Shown: piece by piece, positions 42,340-50,875 of the stretch | Layout: each line of letters begins with the position of its first letter | How positions within the stretch are numbered: the stretch's first letter is position 1 | NCBI RefSeq assembly: GCF_000772045.1 | Contig: NZ_CP009754.1 | Location: 6,696,001-6,760,000, forward strand | DNA: 64,000 nt | Direction of reading: 5' to 3' | Source of the DNA: Streptomyces sp. CCM_MD2014 | Lineage (GTDB): Bacteria; Actinomycetota; Actinomycetes; Streptomycetales; Streptomycetaceae | Program-made: the position numbers and the translations under genes | Notes under the pieces: generated by a model | The model's input: the letters and a program-made list of their open reading frames with translations, nothing else | Told to the model about the DNA's origin: nothing | Databases searched by the model: none

Positions 42340-43113
42340 TCAGAGCCTACGCGTGGCCAGCGTCAGGCGGTCCCGCGCGTCGAACAGCGCGTCCTTCACC
42401 ATCTGTTCGTGCGCGGGCGTCAGCCGTGCCACCGGCACCGAGCAGCTGATCGCGTCCCGCGCCGGGTTGCGGTAGGGGACCGCGACCCCGAAGCAGCGCA
42501 GCCCCAGCGTGTTCTCCTCGCGGTCCACGGCGAAGCCCTGCTCCCGCACCTGGTGCAGCTCCTCGATGAGCTGCTCCCGGTCGGTGATGGTGTGCTCGGT
42601 GAGCGCGGGCAGCGTCTCGGGCAGCATCTTGCGCACCTGCTCGTCGCTGTACGTGCTCAACAGCGCCTTGCCCAGCGAGGTCGAGTGCGCGGGCAGCCGG
42701 CGGCCGACCCGGGTGAACGGCCGCAGGTAGTGCTGGGACTGGCGGGTGGCCAGGTAGACGACGTTCGTGCCGTCCAGCCGGGCGAGGTGGATGGTCTCCG
42801 TCGTGTCGTCGGAGAGCCGGTCCAGCGTCGGCCGGGCCGCCGCCACCACCTCGTCGCCGTCGATGTACGAGGTGCCGACCAGCAGCGCCCGTACGCCGAT
42901 GCCGTACCGCGTGCCCGTGGCGTCCGTCTCCACCCAGCCCAGCTCCACCAGCGTGCGCAGCAGCATGTACAGGCTGGACTTGGGATAGCCGACGGCCTCC
43001 TGGACCGACGCGAGGGAGTGCATACCGGGGCGCCCGGCGAAGTATTCGAGCAGCTCAACCGTCCGCACCGCGGACTTGACCTGCGCTCCGCCCCCCGTCT
43101 CGACAGCCGACAT
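42340..43113 (-). CDS. IclR family transcriptional regulator
   Basis: 257 residues. The N-terminal winged helix (about 12-75) reads RTVELLEYFAGRPG and then VGYPKSSLYMLLRTL. The C-terminal effector-binding domain includes YLATRQSQHYLRPF, RLPAHSTSLGKALLS and GVAVPYRNP. Start chosen at ATG 43113, which has AAGGG-type pairing upstream; an earlier in-frame start (43173) lies in the promoter region. It is divergent from the alpha-ketoglutarate semialdehyde dehydrogenase gene, the classic arrangement for an IclR repressor of sugar-acid catabolism. Confidence 0.87.
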   Translation of the reverse strand: MSAVETGGGAQVKSAVRTVELLEYFAGRPGMHSLASVQEAVGYPKSSLYMLLRTLVELGWVETDATGTRYGIGVRALLVGTSYIDGDEVVAAARPTLDRLSDDTTETIHLARLDGTNVVYLATRQSQHYLRPFTRVGRRLPAHSTSLGKALLSTYSDEQVRKMLPETLPALTEHTITDREQLIEELHQVREQGFAVDREENTLGLRCFGVAVPYRNPARDAISCSVPVARLTPAHEQMVKDALFDARDRLTLATRRL

Positions 43114-43147
43114 CGCCCTTGACCCCTTCGTTCGACGAGAAGCTGAA

Positions 43148-43202
43148 GTTATAGTCTCGAACAGCATATTCATCAGCAGAGACAGCGTTCAGTATATCGA
43201 AC
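43148..43202. promoter_or_regulatory. IclR/semialdehyde dehydrogenase intergenic operators
   Basis: GTTCAGTATATCGAAC (43187-43202) is an imperfect palindrome (12 of 16 positions symmetric). GTTATAGTCTCGAAC (43148-43162) shares the TCGAAC end. The first resembles the 16-mers at the udh and kdgD promoters (15744, 15836). They are candidate IclR-family operators in the divergent promoter region. AT-richness here contrasts with the flanking genes. Confidence 0.5.
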
Positions 43203-43235
43203 GAGTTCAGTGCAGAGCACGTGGAGGGACCCGCG

Positions 43236-44768
43236 GTGGCAGCAGCACCAGTCTGGAGTGTCGACCCCCGTACCGGGAAGCAGCGTGAACAGGTCGCCGT
43301 GGAAGCCACGGCCCAGGAGGTGGACGCCGCCGTCCGCGCCGCGCACGCCGCCCGTCAGGCCCTCGCCGACCGCACCGTCCGAGCGGCCTTCCTGCGGAGC
43401 GCCGCCGACGAGCTGAAGGCGGCCGAGAGCACCCTCGTCGAGGTCGCCGACGCGGAGACCGCGCTCGGCCCGGTCCGGCTCACCGGCGAACTCGCCCGCA
43501 CCTGCTACCAGCTGCGGGCCTTCGCCGACATCGTCGACGAGGGCGAGTACCTCGGTGTCGTCGTCAACCACCCCGACGACACCGCCACCCCGCCCATCCC
43601 CGACCTGCGCCGCTACAAGGTGCCGCTCGGCGTCGTCGCCGTCTACTCGGCCTCCAACTTCCCCTTCGCCTTCTCCGTCCCCGGCGGCGACACCGCGAGC
43701 GCCCTCGCGGCCGGCTGCCCGGTCGTCGTCAAGGCGCACCCCGACCACCCGGCCCTGTCCGAGCTGGTCGCCAAGGTGCTGCGCCGGGCCGCGGCCACGC
43801 ACGGCATCCCCGACGGCGTCCTCGGTCTGGTCCACGGCTTCGAGGCGGGCGTCGAGCTGATCAAGCACCCGCTGGTCGCCGCGGCCGGCTTCACGGGCTC
43901 CGTCCGCGGCGGCCGCGCGCTGTTCGACGCGGCGGCCGCCCGTCCCGTGCCGATCCCCTTCCACGGCGAGCTGGGCTCGCTGAACCCGGTCGTCGTCACG
44001 GAGGCGGCGGCCGTCGAGCGGGCGGAGGCTATCGGCGCGGGGCTGGCCGGTTCCATGACGCTGGGCGTCGGGCAGTTCTGCGTCAAGCCCGGCCTGGTGC
44101 TGGTCCCGGCGGGCGACGCCGGTGACGGCCTGGTCAAGTCCCTCACCGACACGGTCAGCGCCACCGACGCCGGTGTGCTCCTCGACCACCGCATGCGGGA
44201 CAACTTCGTCGCGGGCGTCGCCGAGCGCGCCGCGCTGCCCGACGTGGACTCCCCGGTCACCCCGGGCGCGGGCGGCGAGCACACCGTCAGCCCCGGGTTC
44301 CTCACGGTGCCGGCGGCGCGGCTGGCGGCCGAGGGCGAGCACGACCTGCTCCTGGAGGAGTGCTTCGGGCCGGTCACCGTGGTGGCCCGCTACCAGGACG
44401 AGGGCGAGGTGCGGGGGGTGCTGTCGCGGCTGCCGGGGAACCTCACGGCCACCGTGCAACTCTCCGCCGAGGAGGCGGCGGGGGAGAGCGCCGGGGCGGC
44501 CGCCCTGCTCGCCGAGGTGACGCCGTTGGCGGGGCGGGTGCTCGTCAACGGCTGGCCGACGGGGGTTGCCGTGGCGGCGGCTCAGCAGCACGGGGGGCCT
44601 TACCCGGCGACCACCTCGACGTCCACGTCGGTGGGGGGTACGGCCATCGAGCGGTGGTTGCGGCCGGTGGCCTATCAGGGGGTGCCGGAGGCGCTGCTGC
44701 CGGTGGAGCTTCGGGACGACAATCCGCTGGGGCTGCCTCGGCGGTTCAACGGGGTGCTCGAGCGGTAG
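43236..44768 (+). CDS. Alpha-ketoglutarate semialdehyde (2,5-dioxovalerate) dehydrogenase
   Basis: 510 residues of the aldehyde dehydrogenase superfamily. Key blocks are VYSASNFPFAFSVPGGDTASA, VVVKAHPDHPA (cofactor Lys), HGELGSLNPVVV (catalytic Glu) and GQFCVKPG (catalytic Cys). The FPFAFS and GQFCVKPG patterns are those of ketoglutarate semialdehyde dehydrogenases, which oxidise KGSA to alpha-ketoglutarate. GTG 43236 has GGAGGG 7 nt upstream; an in-frame GTG at 43221 does not. It completes the pathway from KdgD (15915) and possibly from the IlvD/DHDPS pair (21378-24013). Confidence 0.87.
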   Translation: MAAAPVWSVDPRTGKQREQVAVEATAQEVDAAVRAAHAARQALADRTVRAAFLRSAADELKAAESTLVEVADAETALGPVRLTGELARTCYQLRAFADIVDEGEYLGVVVNHPDDTATPPIPDLRRYKVPLGVVAVYSASNFPFAFSVPGGDTASALAAGCPVVVKAHPDHPALSELVAKVLRRAAATHGIPDGVLGLVHGFEAGVELIKHPLVAAAGFTGSVRGGRALFDAAAARPVPIPFHGELGSLNPVVVTEAAAVERAEAIGAGLAGSMTLGVGQFCVKPGLVLVPAGDAGDGLVKSLTDTVSATDAGVLLDHRMRDNFVAGVAERAALPDVDSPVTPGAGGEHTVSPGFLTVPAARLAAEGEHDLLLEECFGPVTVVARYQDEGEVRGVLSRLPGNLTATVQLSAEEAAGESAGAAALLAEVTPLAGRVLVNGWPTGVAVAAAQQHGGPYPATTSTSTSVGGTAIERWLRPVAYQGVPEALLPVELRDDNPLGLPRRFNGVLER

Positions 44769-44769
44769 G

Positions 44770-44860
44770 GCGCCGTAGGGGTGCGGTGGTGTCGCGGGTG
44801 CCGCGCCGTAACGGCTTGTCGCGCAGTTCCCCGCGCACCTCGAAAAGCGTTCACCGGGCC
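44770..44860. repeat. Intergenic element of dispersed Streptomyces type
   Basis: The spacer after the dehydrogenase contains TTGTCGCGCAGTTCCCCGCG followed by CACCTCGAAAAGCG. Strings of this kind occur between many Streptomyces genes (recollection). Only one copy is seen here, so this is a tentative label. Confidence 0.4.
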
Positions 44861-44875
44861 TGCGATGATCAGGCC

Positions 44876-45484
44876 ATGGATCTCGAACTCGCCGAACTGC
44901 CGTTTCCCCTCCGCTCTTACGGGCCCGACGGAAACTGGTCCTACGCCGATGGTGTGCTCACCGGGGTAGCCGGGCGTCGGCAGGACCGGTTCGTGCCGCC
45001 GACCGGGGAATCGCTCGAGTCCGTGTCCGACGCGCCGCGGTTGCTGGGGGCGCCCGACGGGGACTTCCAGCTGATCGCCCGGGTCTCCGTCGGGTTCCGC
45101 GGGGCCTTCGACGCCGGCGTGCTCTACGTGCACGTGGGGGAGCGGGCCTGGGCCAAGCTGTGTCTGGAGTACTCCCCGGACGTGCCCACCGTCTGCACGG
45201 TGGTCACCCGGGGGCACTCCGACGACTGCAACTCCTTCACCGTCGACGGGGACTCCGTCTGGTTCCGGGTCAGCCGGAGCGGGCGGGCCTTCGCCTTCCA
45301 CGCCTCCCTCGACGGCGAGCGCTGGACCTTCGTCAGGCTCTTCACGCTGGGGGACGAGAGGGAGACGGGCGCGGCCCTGGTCGGGTTCCTGGCGCAGGCA
45401 CCGACGGGGGAGGGGTGCACGGTGACGTACGACCACCTGGAGTTCCGGCCCGGCTGGCCCGCGGATCTCCGGGACGGCAGCTGA
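44876..45484 (+). CDS. DUF1349 (concanavalin-like) domain protein
   Basis: 202 residues with the DUF1349 beta-sandwich pattern: FQLIARVSVGFRGAFDAGVL, then VHVGERAWAKLCLEYSPD, VVTRGHSDDCNSF and a late VGFLAQAPTGEGC. No signal peptide. Such domains resemble carbohydrate-binding or beta-xylosidase C-terminal modules but stand alone here, as in yeast YFP-like proteins of unknown role. No clear Shine-Dalgarno precedes the ATG at 44876. It is isolated from the genes on either side. Confidence 0.78.
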   Translation: MDLELAELPFPLRSYGPDGNWSYADGVLTGVAGRRQDRFVPPTGESLESVSDAPRLLGAPDGDFQLIARVSVGFRGAFDAGVLYVHVGERAWAKLCLEYSPDVPTVCTVVTRGHSDDCNSFTVDGDSVWFRVSRSGRAFAFHASLDGERWTFVRLFTLGDERETGAALVGFLAQAPTGEGCTVTYDHLEFRPGWPADLRDGS

Positions 45485-45513
45485 GCGCCGGGGCGGGAAT
45501 GGGCACGGCTGCT

Positions 45514-45523
45514 TGAACGTTCA
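45514..45523. promoter_or_regulatory. Perfect palindrome TGAACGTTCA upstream of the DsbA-like gene
   Basis: A 10-bp perfect palindrome within CTTGAACGTTCACG lies 54 nt before the DsbA-family start and 30 nt after the DUF1349 stop. It could be an operator half-site pair; no regulator is adjacent. Low-confidence assignment from symmetry alone. Confidence 0.3.
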
Positions 45524-45577
45524 CGTACGGGGCGGAGAGGGCCTTCGCCGCCGTACGACCTGGAGAAGAGCCGAGAC

Positions 45578-46291
45578 ATGCGCGTCGAGATCTGGAGCGA
45601 CATCGCCTGCCCCTGGTGCTACGTGGGCAAGGCCCGCTTCGAGAAGGCGCTCGCGGCCTTCCCGCACCGGGACGGGGTCGAGGTGGTCCACCGTTCCTTC
45701 GAGCTGGACCCCGGCCGGGCCAAGGACGACGTCCAGCCGGTGCTGGCGATGCTCACCGCCAAGTACGGCATGAGCGAGGCCCAGGCGCAGGCCGGCGAGG
45801 ACAACCTCGGCGCGCAGGCCGCCGCCGAGGGCCTGGACTACCGCACCCGGGACCGCGACCACGGCAGCACCTTCGACATGCACCGGCTGCTGCACCTGGC
45901 CAAGGCGCGAGGCCGGCACGAGGCGCTGCTCGACGCCTTCTACCGGGGCAACTTCGCCGACGAGCGCTCCGTGTTCAACGACGACGAGCGGCTCGTGGAC
46001 CTGGCCGTCGGTGCCGGGCTCGACGCGGACGAGGTCCGTTCGGTGCTCGCCGACCCCGACGCCTACGCCGACGACGTGCGCGCCGACGAGCGGGAGGCCG
46101 CCCAGCTCGGCGCCACCGGGGTGCCGTTCTTCGTGCTCGACCGCGCCTACGGCGTCTCGGGCGCCCAGCCCGCCGAGGTCTTCACCCGGGCGCTGACCCA
46201 GGCGTGGGGCGAGCGCGCGCCGCTGAAGCTGGTCGACGACGGGGGTGGCGAGGCCTGCGGTCCGGACGGGTGCGCGGTGCCGCGGAACTGA
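45578..46291 (+). CDS. DsbA family oxidoreductase (FrnE-like)
   Basis: 237 residues, thioredoxin fold with a helical insertion. The CPWC active site is at residues 11-14 (IWSDIACPWCYVGK). GSTFDMHRLLHLAKARG and ATGVPFFVLDRAYGVSGAQP (cis-Pro loop) are typical of FrnE. The C-terminal CGPDGC adds a second cysteine pair, also known for FrnE homologues. It has no signal peptide, so it acts in the cytoplasm, probably in thiol/disulfide or stress chemistry. GAGAAGAG precedes the ATG. Confidence 0.88.
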   Translation: MRVEIWSDIACPWCYVGKARFEKALAAFPHRDGVEVVHRSFELDPGRAKDDVQPVLAMLTAKYGMSEAQAQAGEDNLGAQAAAEGLDYRTRDRDHGSTFDMHRLLHLAKARGRHEALLDAFYRGNFADERSVFNDDERLVDLAVGAGLDADEVRSVLADPDAYADDVRADEREAAQLGATGVPFFVLDRAYGVSGAQPAEVFTRALTQAWGERAPLKLVDDGGGEACGPDGCAVPRN

Positions 46292-46362
46292 GGGGCCGGG
46301 CAAAACGCCAGGTGAGAAGCGGTGCATAAGCGCTGCTTGGAGGAACCGCGTAGAAATACGCA

Positions 46363-47457
46363 ATGGACGAGGAGGTCACGGGACCGCACAGTGGTGCCAT
46401 GGAGAGCTTCGAGAATCTCGTCCGTACCGAGTTCGCCCCGAAGACCACGTACCTGAATACCGCGAGCACCGGACTGCTGCCGGCCCGGACCCTTGTCGCG
46501 ATGCGTGACGCGGCCGCCTCCGCGGCGGCGGGGCAGCCGCTCGACATGTTCGCCGACGTCGAGGCGGCCCGGGCCGCCTACGCCCGCCTCGTGGGGGTTC
46601 CCGCCACCCGGGTCGCGATCGGCGCGTCGGTCGCCACGTTCAGCGGGCTCGTCGCCGCGTCGCTGCCGCCGGGTGCCGAAGTCCTCACCGCGGAGGCCGA
46701 CTTCAGCTCCCTGGTGAATCCGCTGTACGCGCGCGGTGACCTCAAGGTGCGCAGCGTGCCGCTGGAACGGATCGCCGAGTCCGTGGGCCCGGACACCGCG
46801 CTCGTGGCGGTCAGCTCCGTGCAGTCCGCCGACGGGCGGATCGCCGACCTCGCCGGGCTGCGGACCGCGGCCCGGGCGCACGGGGCACGGACGCTGATCG
46901 ACGCCTCCCAGGCGAACGGCTGGCTGCCGACGGCCGCGGACGACTTCGACTTCGTGACCGCCGTCGGCTACAAGTGGGTGCTCTGCCCGCGCGGCGTCGC
47001 CTTCCTCGTCGTACCGGAGGACCTGGGCGCGGCGGCCGGGCTGACCCCGCTGTTCGCCGGGTGGGCGACCGGCGAGCGCCCCTGGGACAGCTGCTACGGA
47101 CCCGTCGAGGAATACGCGCACTCCGCTCGGCGGTTCGACGAGTCTCCCGCCCTGTTCTCGTACACCGGCGCCCGGCACTCCCTGGCCCTGATCGAGGAAC
47201 TGGGCGTCGACGCCGTGCACGCCCACGACACCGCGCTCGCCGACCGGTTCCGCGCGGGGGTGCGTTCGCTGGGCCATGAGCCGGTGGACGCACCGGGCTC
47301 GGCGATCGTCTCGGTGCCGGGTCTCGGCCACCGGCAGGGCGAACTGGGCGGGGCCGGCGTCCAGGTGTCCGACCGGGCGGGCAACCTGCGGGCCGCCTTC
47401 CACGTGTACAACACCGAGGCCGACGCGGACCGGCTGCTCGACGTGCTGGCCGGCTGA
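46363..47457 (+). CDS. PLP-dependent aminotransferase class V (cysteine desulfurase-like)
   Basis: 364 residues. The substrate loop LNTASTGLLP, the Asp of LIDASQANGW and the PLP Lys of AVGYKWVLCPRG mark a class V fold-type I enzyme of the IscS/isopenicillin epimerase-like branch. The active Cys loop of true desulfurases is not evident, so the activity is uncertain. Start at ATG 46363; ATG 46399 (MESFENL) is an alternative. The upstream TAGAAA near 46352 could be a -10 giving a leaderless message. It converges on ectD across a shared terminator. Confidence 0.8.
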   Translation: MDEEVTGPHSGAMESFENLVRTEFAPKTTYLNTASTGLLPARTLVAMRDAAASAAAGQPLDMFADVEAARAAYARLVGVPATRVAIGASVATFSGLVAASLPPGAEVLTAEADFSSLVNPLYARGDLKVRSVPLERIAESVGPDTALVAVSSVQSADGRIADLAGLRTAARAHGARTLIDASQANGWLPTAADDFDFVTAVGYKWVLCPRGVAFLVVPEDLGAAAGLTPLFAGWATGERPWDSCYGPVEEYAHSARRFDESPALFSYTGARHSLALIEELGVDAVHAHDTALADRFRAGVRSLGHEPVDAPGSAIVSVPGLGHRQGELGGAGVQVSDRAGNLRAAFHVYNTEADADRLLDVLAG

Positions 47458-47477
47458 CCCGAGCCCCGGGACGGCAT

Positions 47478-47519
47478 CGGGCAGGGGCCTCCCGTCCCAC
47501 ACGAAAAGGCCCCTGCCCG
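47478..47519. terminator. Bidirectional terminator between aminotransferase and ectD
   Basis: CGGGCAGGGGCCT (47478-47490) is complementary to AGGCCCCTGCCCG (47507-47519), 13 bp with a 16-nt loop. It lies between convergent genes, ending the ect operon on the minus strand. Confidence 0.75.
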
Positions 47520-47534
47520 GGTCTCAGAAGCGGG

Positions 47535-48431
47535 TCACTTCACCGGGGTGAAGTCCCGTGCTCCGATGAACTCCGGCCGCCGGATCGGAGCCGCGAACGG
47601 CTCCACGGCCGTGTTCTCCACGCTGTTGAACACGATGAACACGTTGCTGCGCGGGAACGGCGTGATGTTGTCGCCCGACCCGTGCATGCAGTTGCAGTCG
47701 AACCAGGTCGCCGAGCCGGCCTTGCCGGTGAACAGCTTGATGCCGTACTCGGAGGCCATCTTCGTCAGCGCCTCGTCGGACGGGGTCCCCGCGTCCTGCA
47801 TCTGCAGGGACTTCTTGTAGTTGTCCTTCGGCGTGGCCCCCGCGCACCCGAGGAACGTCTTGTGCGACCCCGGCATGATCATCAGACCGCCGTTGGTGTC
47901 GTAGTTCTCCGTGAGCGCGATCGAGACCGAGATCGTGCGCATGTTGGGCAGGCCGTCCTCGGCGTGCCAGGTCTCGAAGTCCGAGTGCCAGTAGAAGCCG
48001 CTGGCCCCGAAGCCGGGCTTGACGTTGATCCGCGACTGGTGGACGTAGACGTCCGAGCCCAGGATCTGCCGGGCCCGCCCGACCACGCGCTCGTCGCGCA
48101 CCAGCTTGGCGAAGACCTCGCTGATCTTGTGCACCTCGAAGACCGAGCGGATCTCCTTGGACTGCGGCTCGACGATCGAGCGCTCGTCCGCGCGGATGGC
48201 CGGGTCGGTGGTGAGCCGCTCCAGCTCGCGCCGGTACTCGGCGACCTCGTCCGGCGTGATCAGCTGGTCGATGGCGAGGAAGCCGTCGCGGTCCAGCGAC
48301 TGCAGGTCACCCGCCGAGACCGGGCCGGGCGTGTCCGGGGAGCCCCAGACCACCGGGTCCTGCCGGGGGGTTGCCACCTCGGTGGCACCGCGGGTGGGAT
48401 AGAGATCAGTGACGTTCGTGGTCGTGGTCAC
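47535..48431 (-). CDS. ectD: Ectoine hydroxylase
   Basis: 298 residues of the non-haem Fe(II)/2-oxoglutarate dioxygenase family. The iron ligands are His149 and Asp151 in FYWHSDFETWHAEDG and His250 in CNCMHGSGDN; the EctD signature region spans the first of these. It converts ectoine to 5-hydroxyectoine, a compatible solute protecting against salt, heat and desiccation. GTG start with GGAGG upstream. It follows ectC by 6 nt as the last gene of ectABCD, then the shared terminator. Confidence 0.95.
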   Translation of the reverse strand: MTTTTNVTDLYPTRGATEVATPRQDPVVWGSPDTPGPVSAGDLQSLDRDGFLAIDQLITPDEVAEYRRELERLTTDPAIRADERSIVEPQSKEIRSVFEVHKISEVFAKLVRDERVVGRARQILGSDVYVHQSRINVKPGFGASGFYWHSDFETWHAEDGLPNMRTISVSIALTENYDTNGGLMIMPGSHKTFLGCAGATPKDNYKKSLQMQDAGTPSDEALTKMASEYGIKLFTGKAGSATWFDCNCMHGSGDNITPFPRSNVFIVFNSVENTAVEPFAAPIRRPEFIGARDFTPVK

Positions 48432-48437
48432 GGTGAC

Positions 48438-48836
48438 TCACACCTCCTCGGTGAGCAGCGGGTAGACGCCGTTCTCGTCGTGATCCTCCCGTCCGGTCAC
48501 GGGCGGGTTGAAGACACAGATGCAGTGGAAGTCCTCCTTGACCTTGAGCGTGTGCCGCTCGTGGCCGTCGAGGAGGTACATCGTGCCCGGCGTGATGTGG
48601 TACGTCTTCCCCGTCTCGCGGTCGGTCAACTCGGCGTCGCCCTTGGTGCAGACGACGGCCTCGATGTGGTTGGCGTACCACATCGACGTCTCCGTACCCG
48701 CGTACAGGATCGTCTCGTGCAGGGAGAAGCCGACCTTCTCCTTGGCGAGGACGATCCGGGTGCTTTCCCAGGTGCCGGACGCGCTCTTCACGTGCCGGTC
48801 GGTGCCTTCGAACTCCTTGAACGAACGGACGATCAC
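48438..48836 (-). CDS. ectC: Ectoine synthase
   Basis: 132 residues, a cupin-fold cyclase. It starts IVRSFKEFEGTDRHVKS and contains ETILYAGTETSMWYANHIEA and TPGTMYLLDGHERH, the metal-binding cupin segments. It closes N-gamma-acetyl-diaminobutyrate into ectoine with loss of water. GTG start at 48836. Length and sequence are standard for the family. It lies 129 nt downstream of ectB. Confidence 0.95.
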   Translation of the reverse strand: MIVRSFKEFEGTDRHVKSASGTWESTRIVLAKEKVGFSLHETILYAGTETSMWYANHIEAVVCTKGDAELTDRETGKTYHITPGTMYLLDGHERHTLKVKEDFHCICVFNPPVTGREDHDENGVYPLLTEEV

Positions 48837-48965
48837 GGTGTTGCGATGCCTCCTAGGTGAAGGATGTGCAAGGGGCCCCGGCGCCTTCGGCCGCGCGGAC
48901 GGAAGGCGCCGGGAGTCATGGGGTGGTGCCCGGGCGGCGGGGCCGCCGGACGGTCACGCGGACGG

Positions 48966-50237
48966 TCAGGCCGTCTCGCGCACGGCGCGGGCGAGGGTCT
49001 TCATGCCCTCGTCCAGCTCGTCGGGGGTGATGGTGAGCGCCGGCAGCAGCTTGACGACCTCGCTCTCGGGGCCGGACGTCTCGATGAGCAGCCCGAGTTC
49101 GAAGGCGCGCTTGGCGACCCGGCCCGCGCGGCCCTTGTCGTGGAACTCCAGGCCCCAGACCAGGCCGCGGCCCCGGTACTCCTTGACGTCGGCGAGGTTC
49201 TCCTCGGTGATGGCGATCATGTGCTGCTCGACCTGCTCGCCGCGCTTGCGGGTCTGCTTCTCCATCGCCGACCCGTCGGCCCAGTACGCCTCCAGCGTGG
49301 CGGTCGCCGTGACGAAGGCCGGGTTGTTGCCGCGGAAGGTGCCGTTGTGCTCGCCCGGCTCCCAGACGTCCAGCTCCGGCTTGAACAGGGTCAGCGCCAT
49401 GGGCAGGCCGTAGCCGCTGATCGACTTGGAGACGGTGACGATGTCCGGCGTGATGCCCGCCTCCTCGAAGGAGAAGAACGCGCCGGTACGGCCGCAGCCC
49501 ATCTGGATGTCGTCGACGATGAGCAGCATGTCCTGGCGCTCGCACAGGTCGGCCAGGGCACGCAGCCACTCGGCCCGGGCGACGTTGATGCCGCCCTCGC
49601 CCTGCACGGTCTCGACGATCACGGCGGCCGGCTTGTTCAGGCCGGAGCCCTGGTCCTCCAGCAGCCGCTCGAACCAGATGAAGTCCTCGACGGTGCCGTC
49701 GAAGTAGTTGTCGAACGGCATGGGCGTGCCGTGCACCAGCGGGATGCCCGCGCCGGCCCGCTTGAAGGCGTTGCCGGTCACCGCGAGGGAGCCCAGCGAC
49801 ATGCCGTGGAAGGCGTTGGTGAAGGACACGATCGACTCGCGCCCCTTCACCTTGCGCGCCAGCTTGAGCGCGGACTCGACGGCGTTGGTGCCCGTCGGGC
49901 CCGGGAACATGACCTTGTACGGCAGGTCCCGCGGACGCAGGATCGTGTTCTGGAACGTCTCCAGGAAGCGGCGCTTGGCGGTGGTCGACATGTCGAGCCC
50001 GTGCGTGACGCCGTCCCGCTCCAGGTAGTCGATCAGCGCGCGTTTCAGGACGGCGTTGTTGTGCCCGTAGTTGAGCGAGCCCGCTCCGGCGAAGAAGTCG
50101 AGGTACTCGTGGCCGTCCTCGTCGTACATGCGGCTGCCGACCGCACGGTCGAAGACGGTGGGCCAGCCGCGGCAGTAGCTGCGCACCTCGGACTCGACGG
50201 TCTCGAAGACGCTGAGGTCGGGCTGGGTGATGGTCAC
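48966..50237 (-). CDS. ectB: L-2,4-diaminobutyrate aminotransferase
   Basis: 423 residues, a class III PLP aminotransferase. Visible blocks are FFAGAGSLNYGHNN, PGPTGTNAVESALKLARK, LIVDDIQMGCGRTG and VSKSISGYGLPMA, with the PLP lysine in SKS. It converts aspartate-beta-semialdehyde to L-2,4-diaminobutyrate, the first committed step of ectoine synthesis. GTG 50237 is preceded by GAGGAG at 9 nt. ectA lies 125 nt upstream and ectC follows. Confidence 0.95.
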   Translation of the reverse strand: MTITQPDLSVFETVESEVRSYCRGWPTVFDRAVGSRMYDEDGHEYLDFFAGAGSLNYGHNNAVLKRALIDYLERDGVTHGLDMSTTAKRRFLETFQNTILRPRDLPYKVMFPGPTGTNAVESALKLARKVKGRESIVSFTNAFHGMSLGSLAVTGNAFKRAGAGIPLVHGTPMPFDNYFDGTVEDFIWFERLLEDQGSGLNKPAAVIVETVQGEGGINVARAEWLRALADLCERQDMLLIVDDIQMGCGRTGAFFSFEEAGITPDIVTVSKSISGYGLPMALTLFKPELDVWEPGEHNGTFRGNNPAFVTATATLEAYWADGSAMEKQTRKRGEQVEQHMIAITEENLADVKEYRGRGLVWGLEFHDKGRAGRVAKRAFELGLLIETSGPESEVVKLLPALTITPDELDEGMKTLARAVRETA

Positions 50238-50362
50238 GACGAATCGCTCCTCGTGGGGTGAGGGTGGGAGAGGAAGGTCGTACGGGTCCGGGGACCGGTG
50301 CGGTCCGCCGGGAAGTCTGGGGGCCGGACTGGCACGGAGTGCCGGGCCGTCCGGACGGCCGG

Positions 50363-50875
50363 TCAGCCGGTGGCGGACAGGGGGCCTATGCGGTACAGCA
50401 CCTCGGGCTCGTGCGGTCCGTCGGGGAACACGCCGGTGTCGAAGAGCACCTCGCGCTCCACCCGGGCGCCGCGACGCTCGGCGAACGAGGTGAACAGCCG
50501 CTGGGAGGCGGTGTTGTCGGGGGAGATGGTGGTCTCCAGGGTGGTCAGCCCACGTTCCGCGACGGTCCGCTCGGCCAGCCCGTCGAGCAGGGAGGCGGCG
50601 AGCCGGCGCCCGCGGTACGCCTCGTCCACCGCCACCTGCCACACGAGCAGGGTGTCCGGCCGGTCCGGACGTACGTATCCGGTGACGAAGCCGACCGGCT
50701 CACCGCTCTCGTCGCGGGCGACGGCCGACGTGGCGGCGAAGTCACGGCACCAGAGCAGATAGCTGTAGGAGGAGTTGAGGTCGAGGACCTTGGAATCCCT
50801 CGCTATCCGCCACAGGGCGGCCCCGTCGGCCACTCTCGGACGATCGATTTGCAGGTCTGCTTGCGCGGCAGTCAT
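50363..50875 (-). CDS. ectA: L-2,4-diaminobutyrate acetyltransferase
   Basis: 170 residues, GNAT fold. SSYSYLLWCRDFAATSAVA and WQVAVDEAYRGRRLAASLL (acetyl-CoA loop) and TTISPDNTASQRLF are typical EctA blocks. It acetylates diaminobutyrate for ectoine synthesis. It is first in the ectABCD operon. ATG 50875 has no Shine-Dalgarno; the sequence just upstream is AT-rich and symmetrical, so the message may be leaderless or translation may be controlled at this element. Confidence 0.95.
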   Translation of the reverse strand: MTAAQADLQIDRPRVADGAALWRIARDSKVLDLNSSYSYLLWCRDFAATSAVARDESGEPVGFVTGYVRPDRPDTLLVWQVAVDEAYRGRRLAASLLDGLAERTVAERGLTTLETTISPDNTASQRLFTSFAERRGARVEREVLFDTGVFPDGPHEPEVLYRIGPLSATG

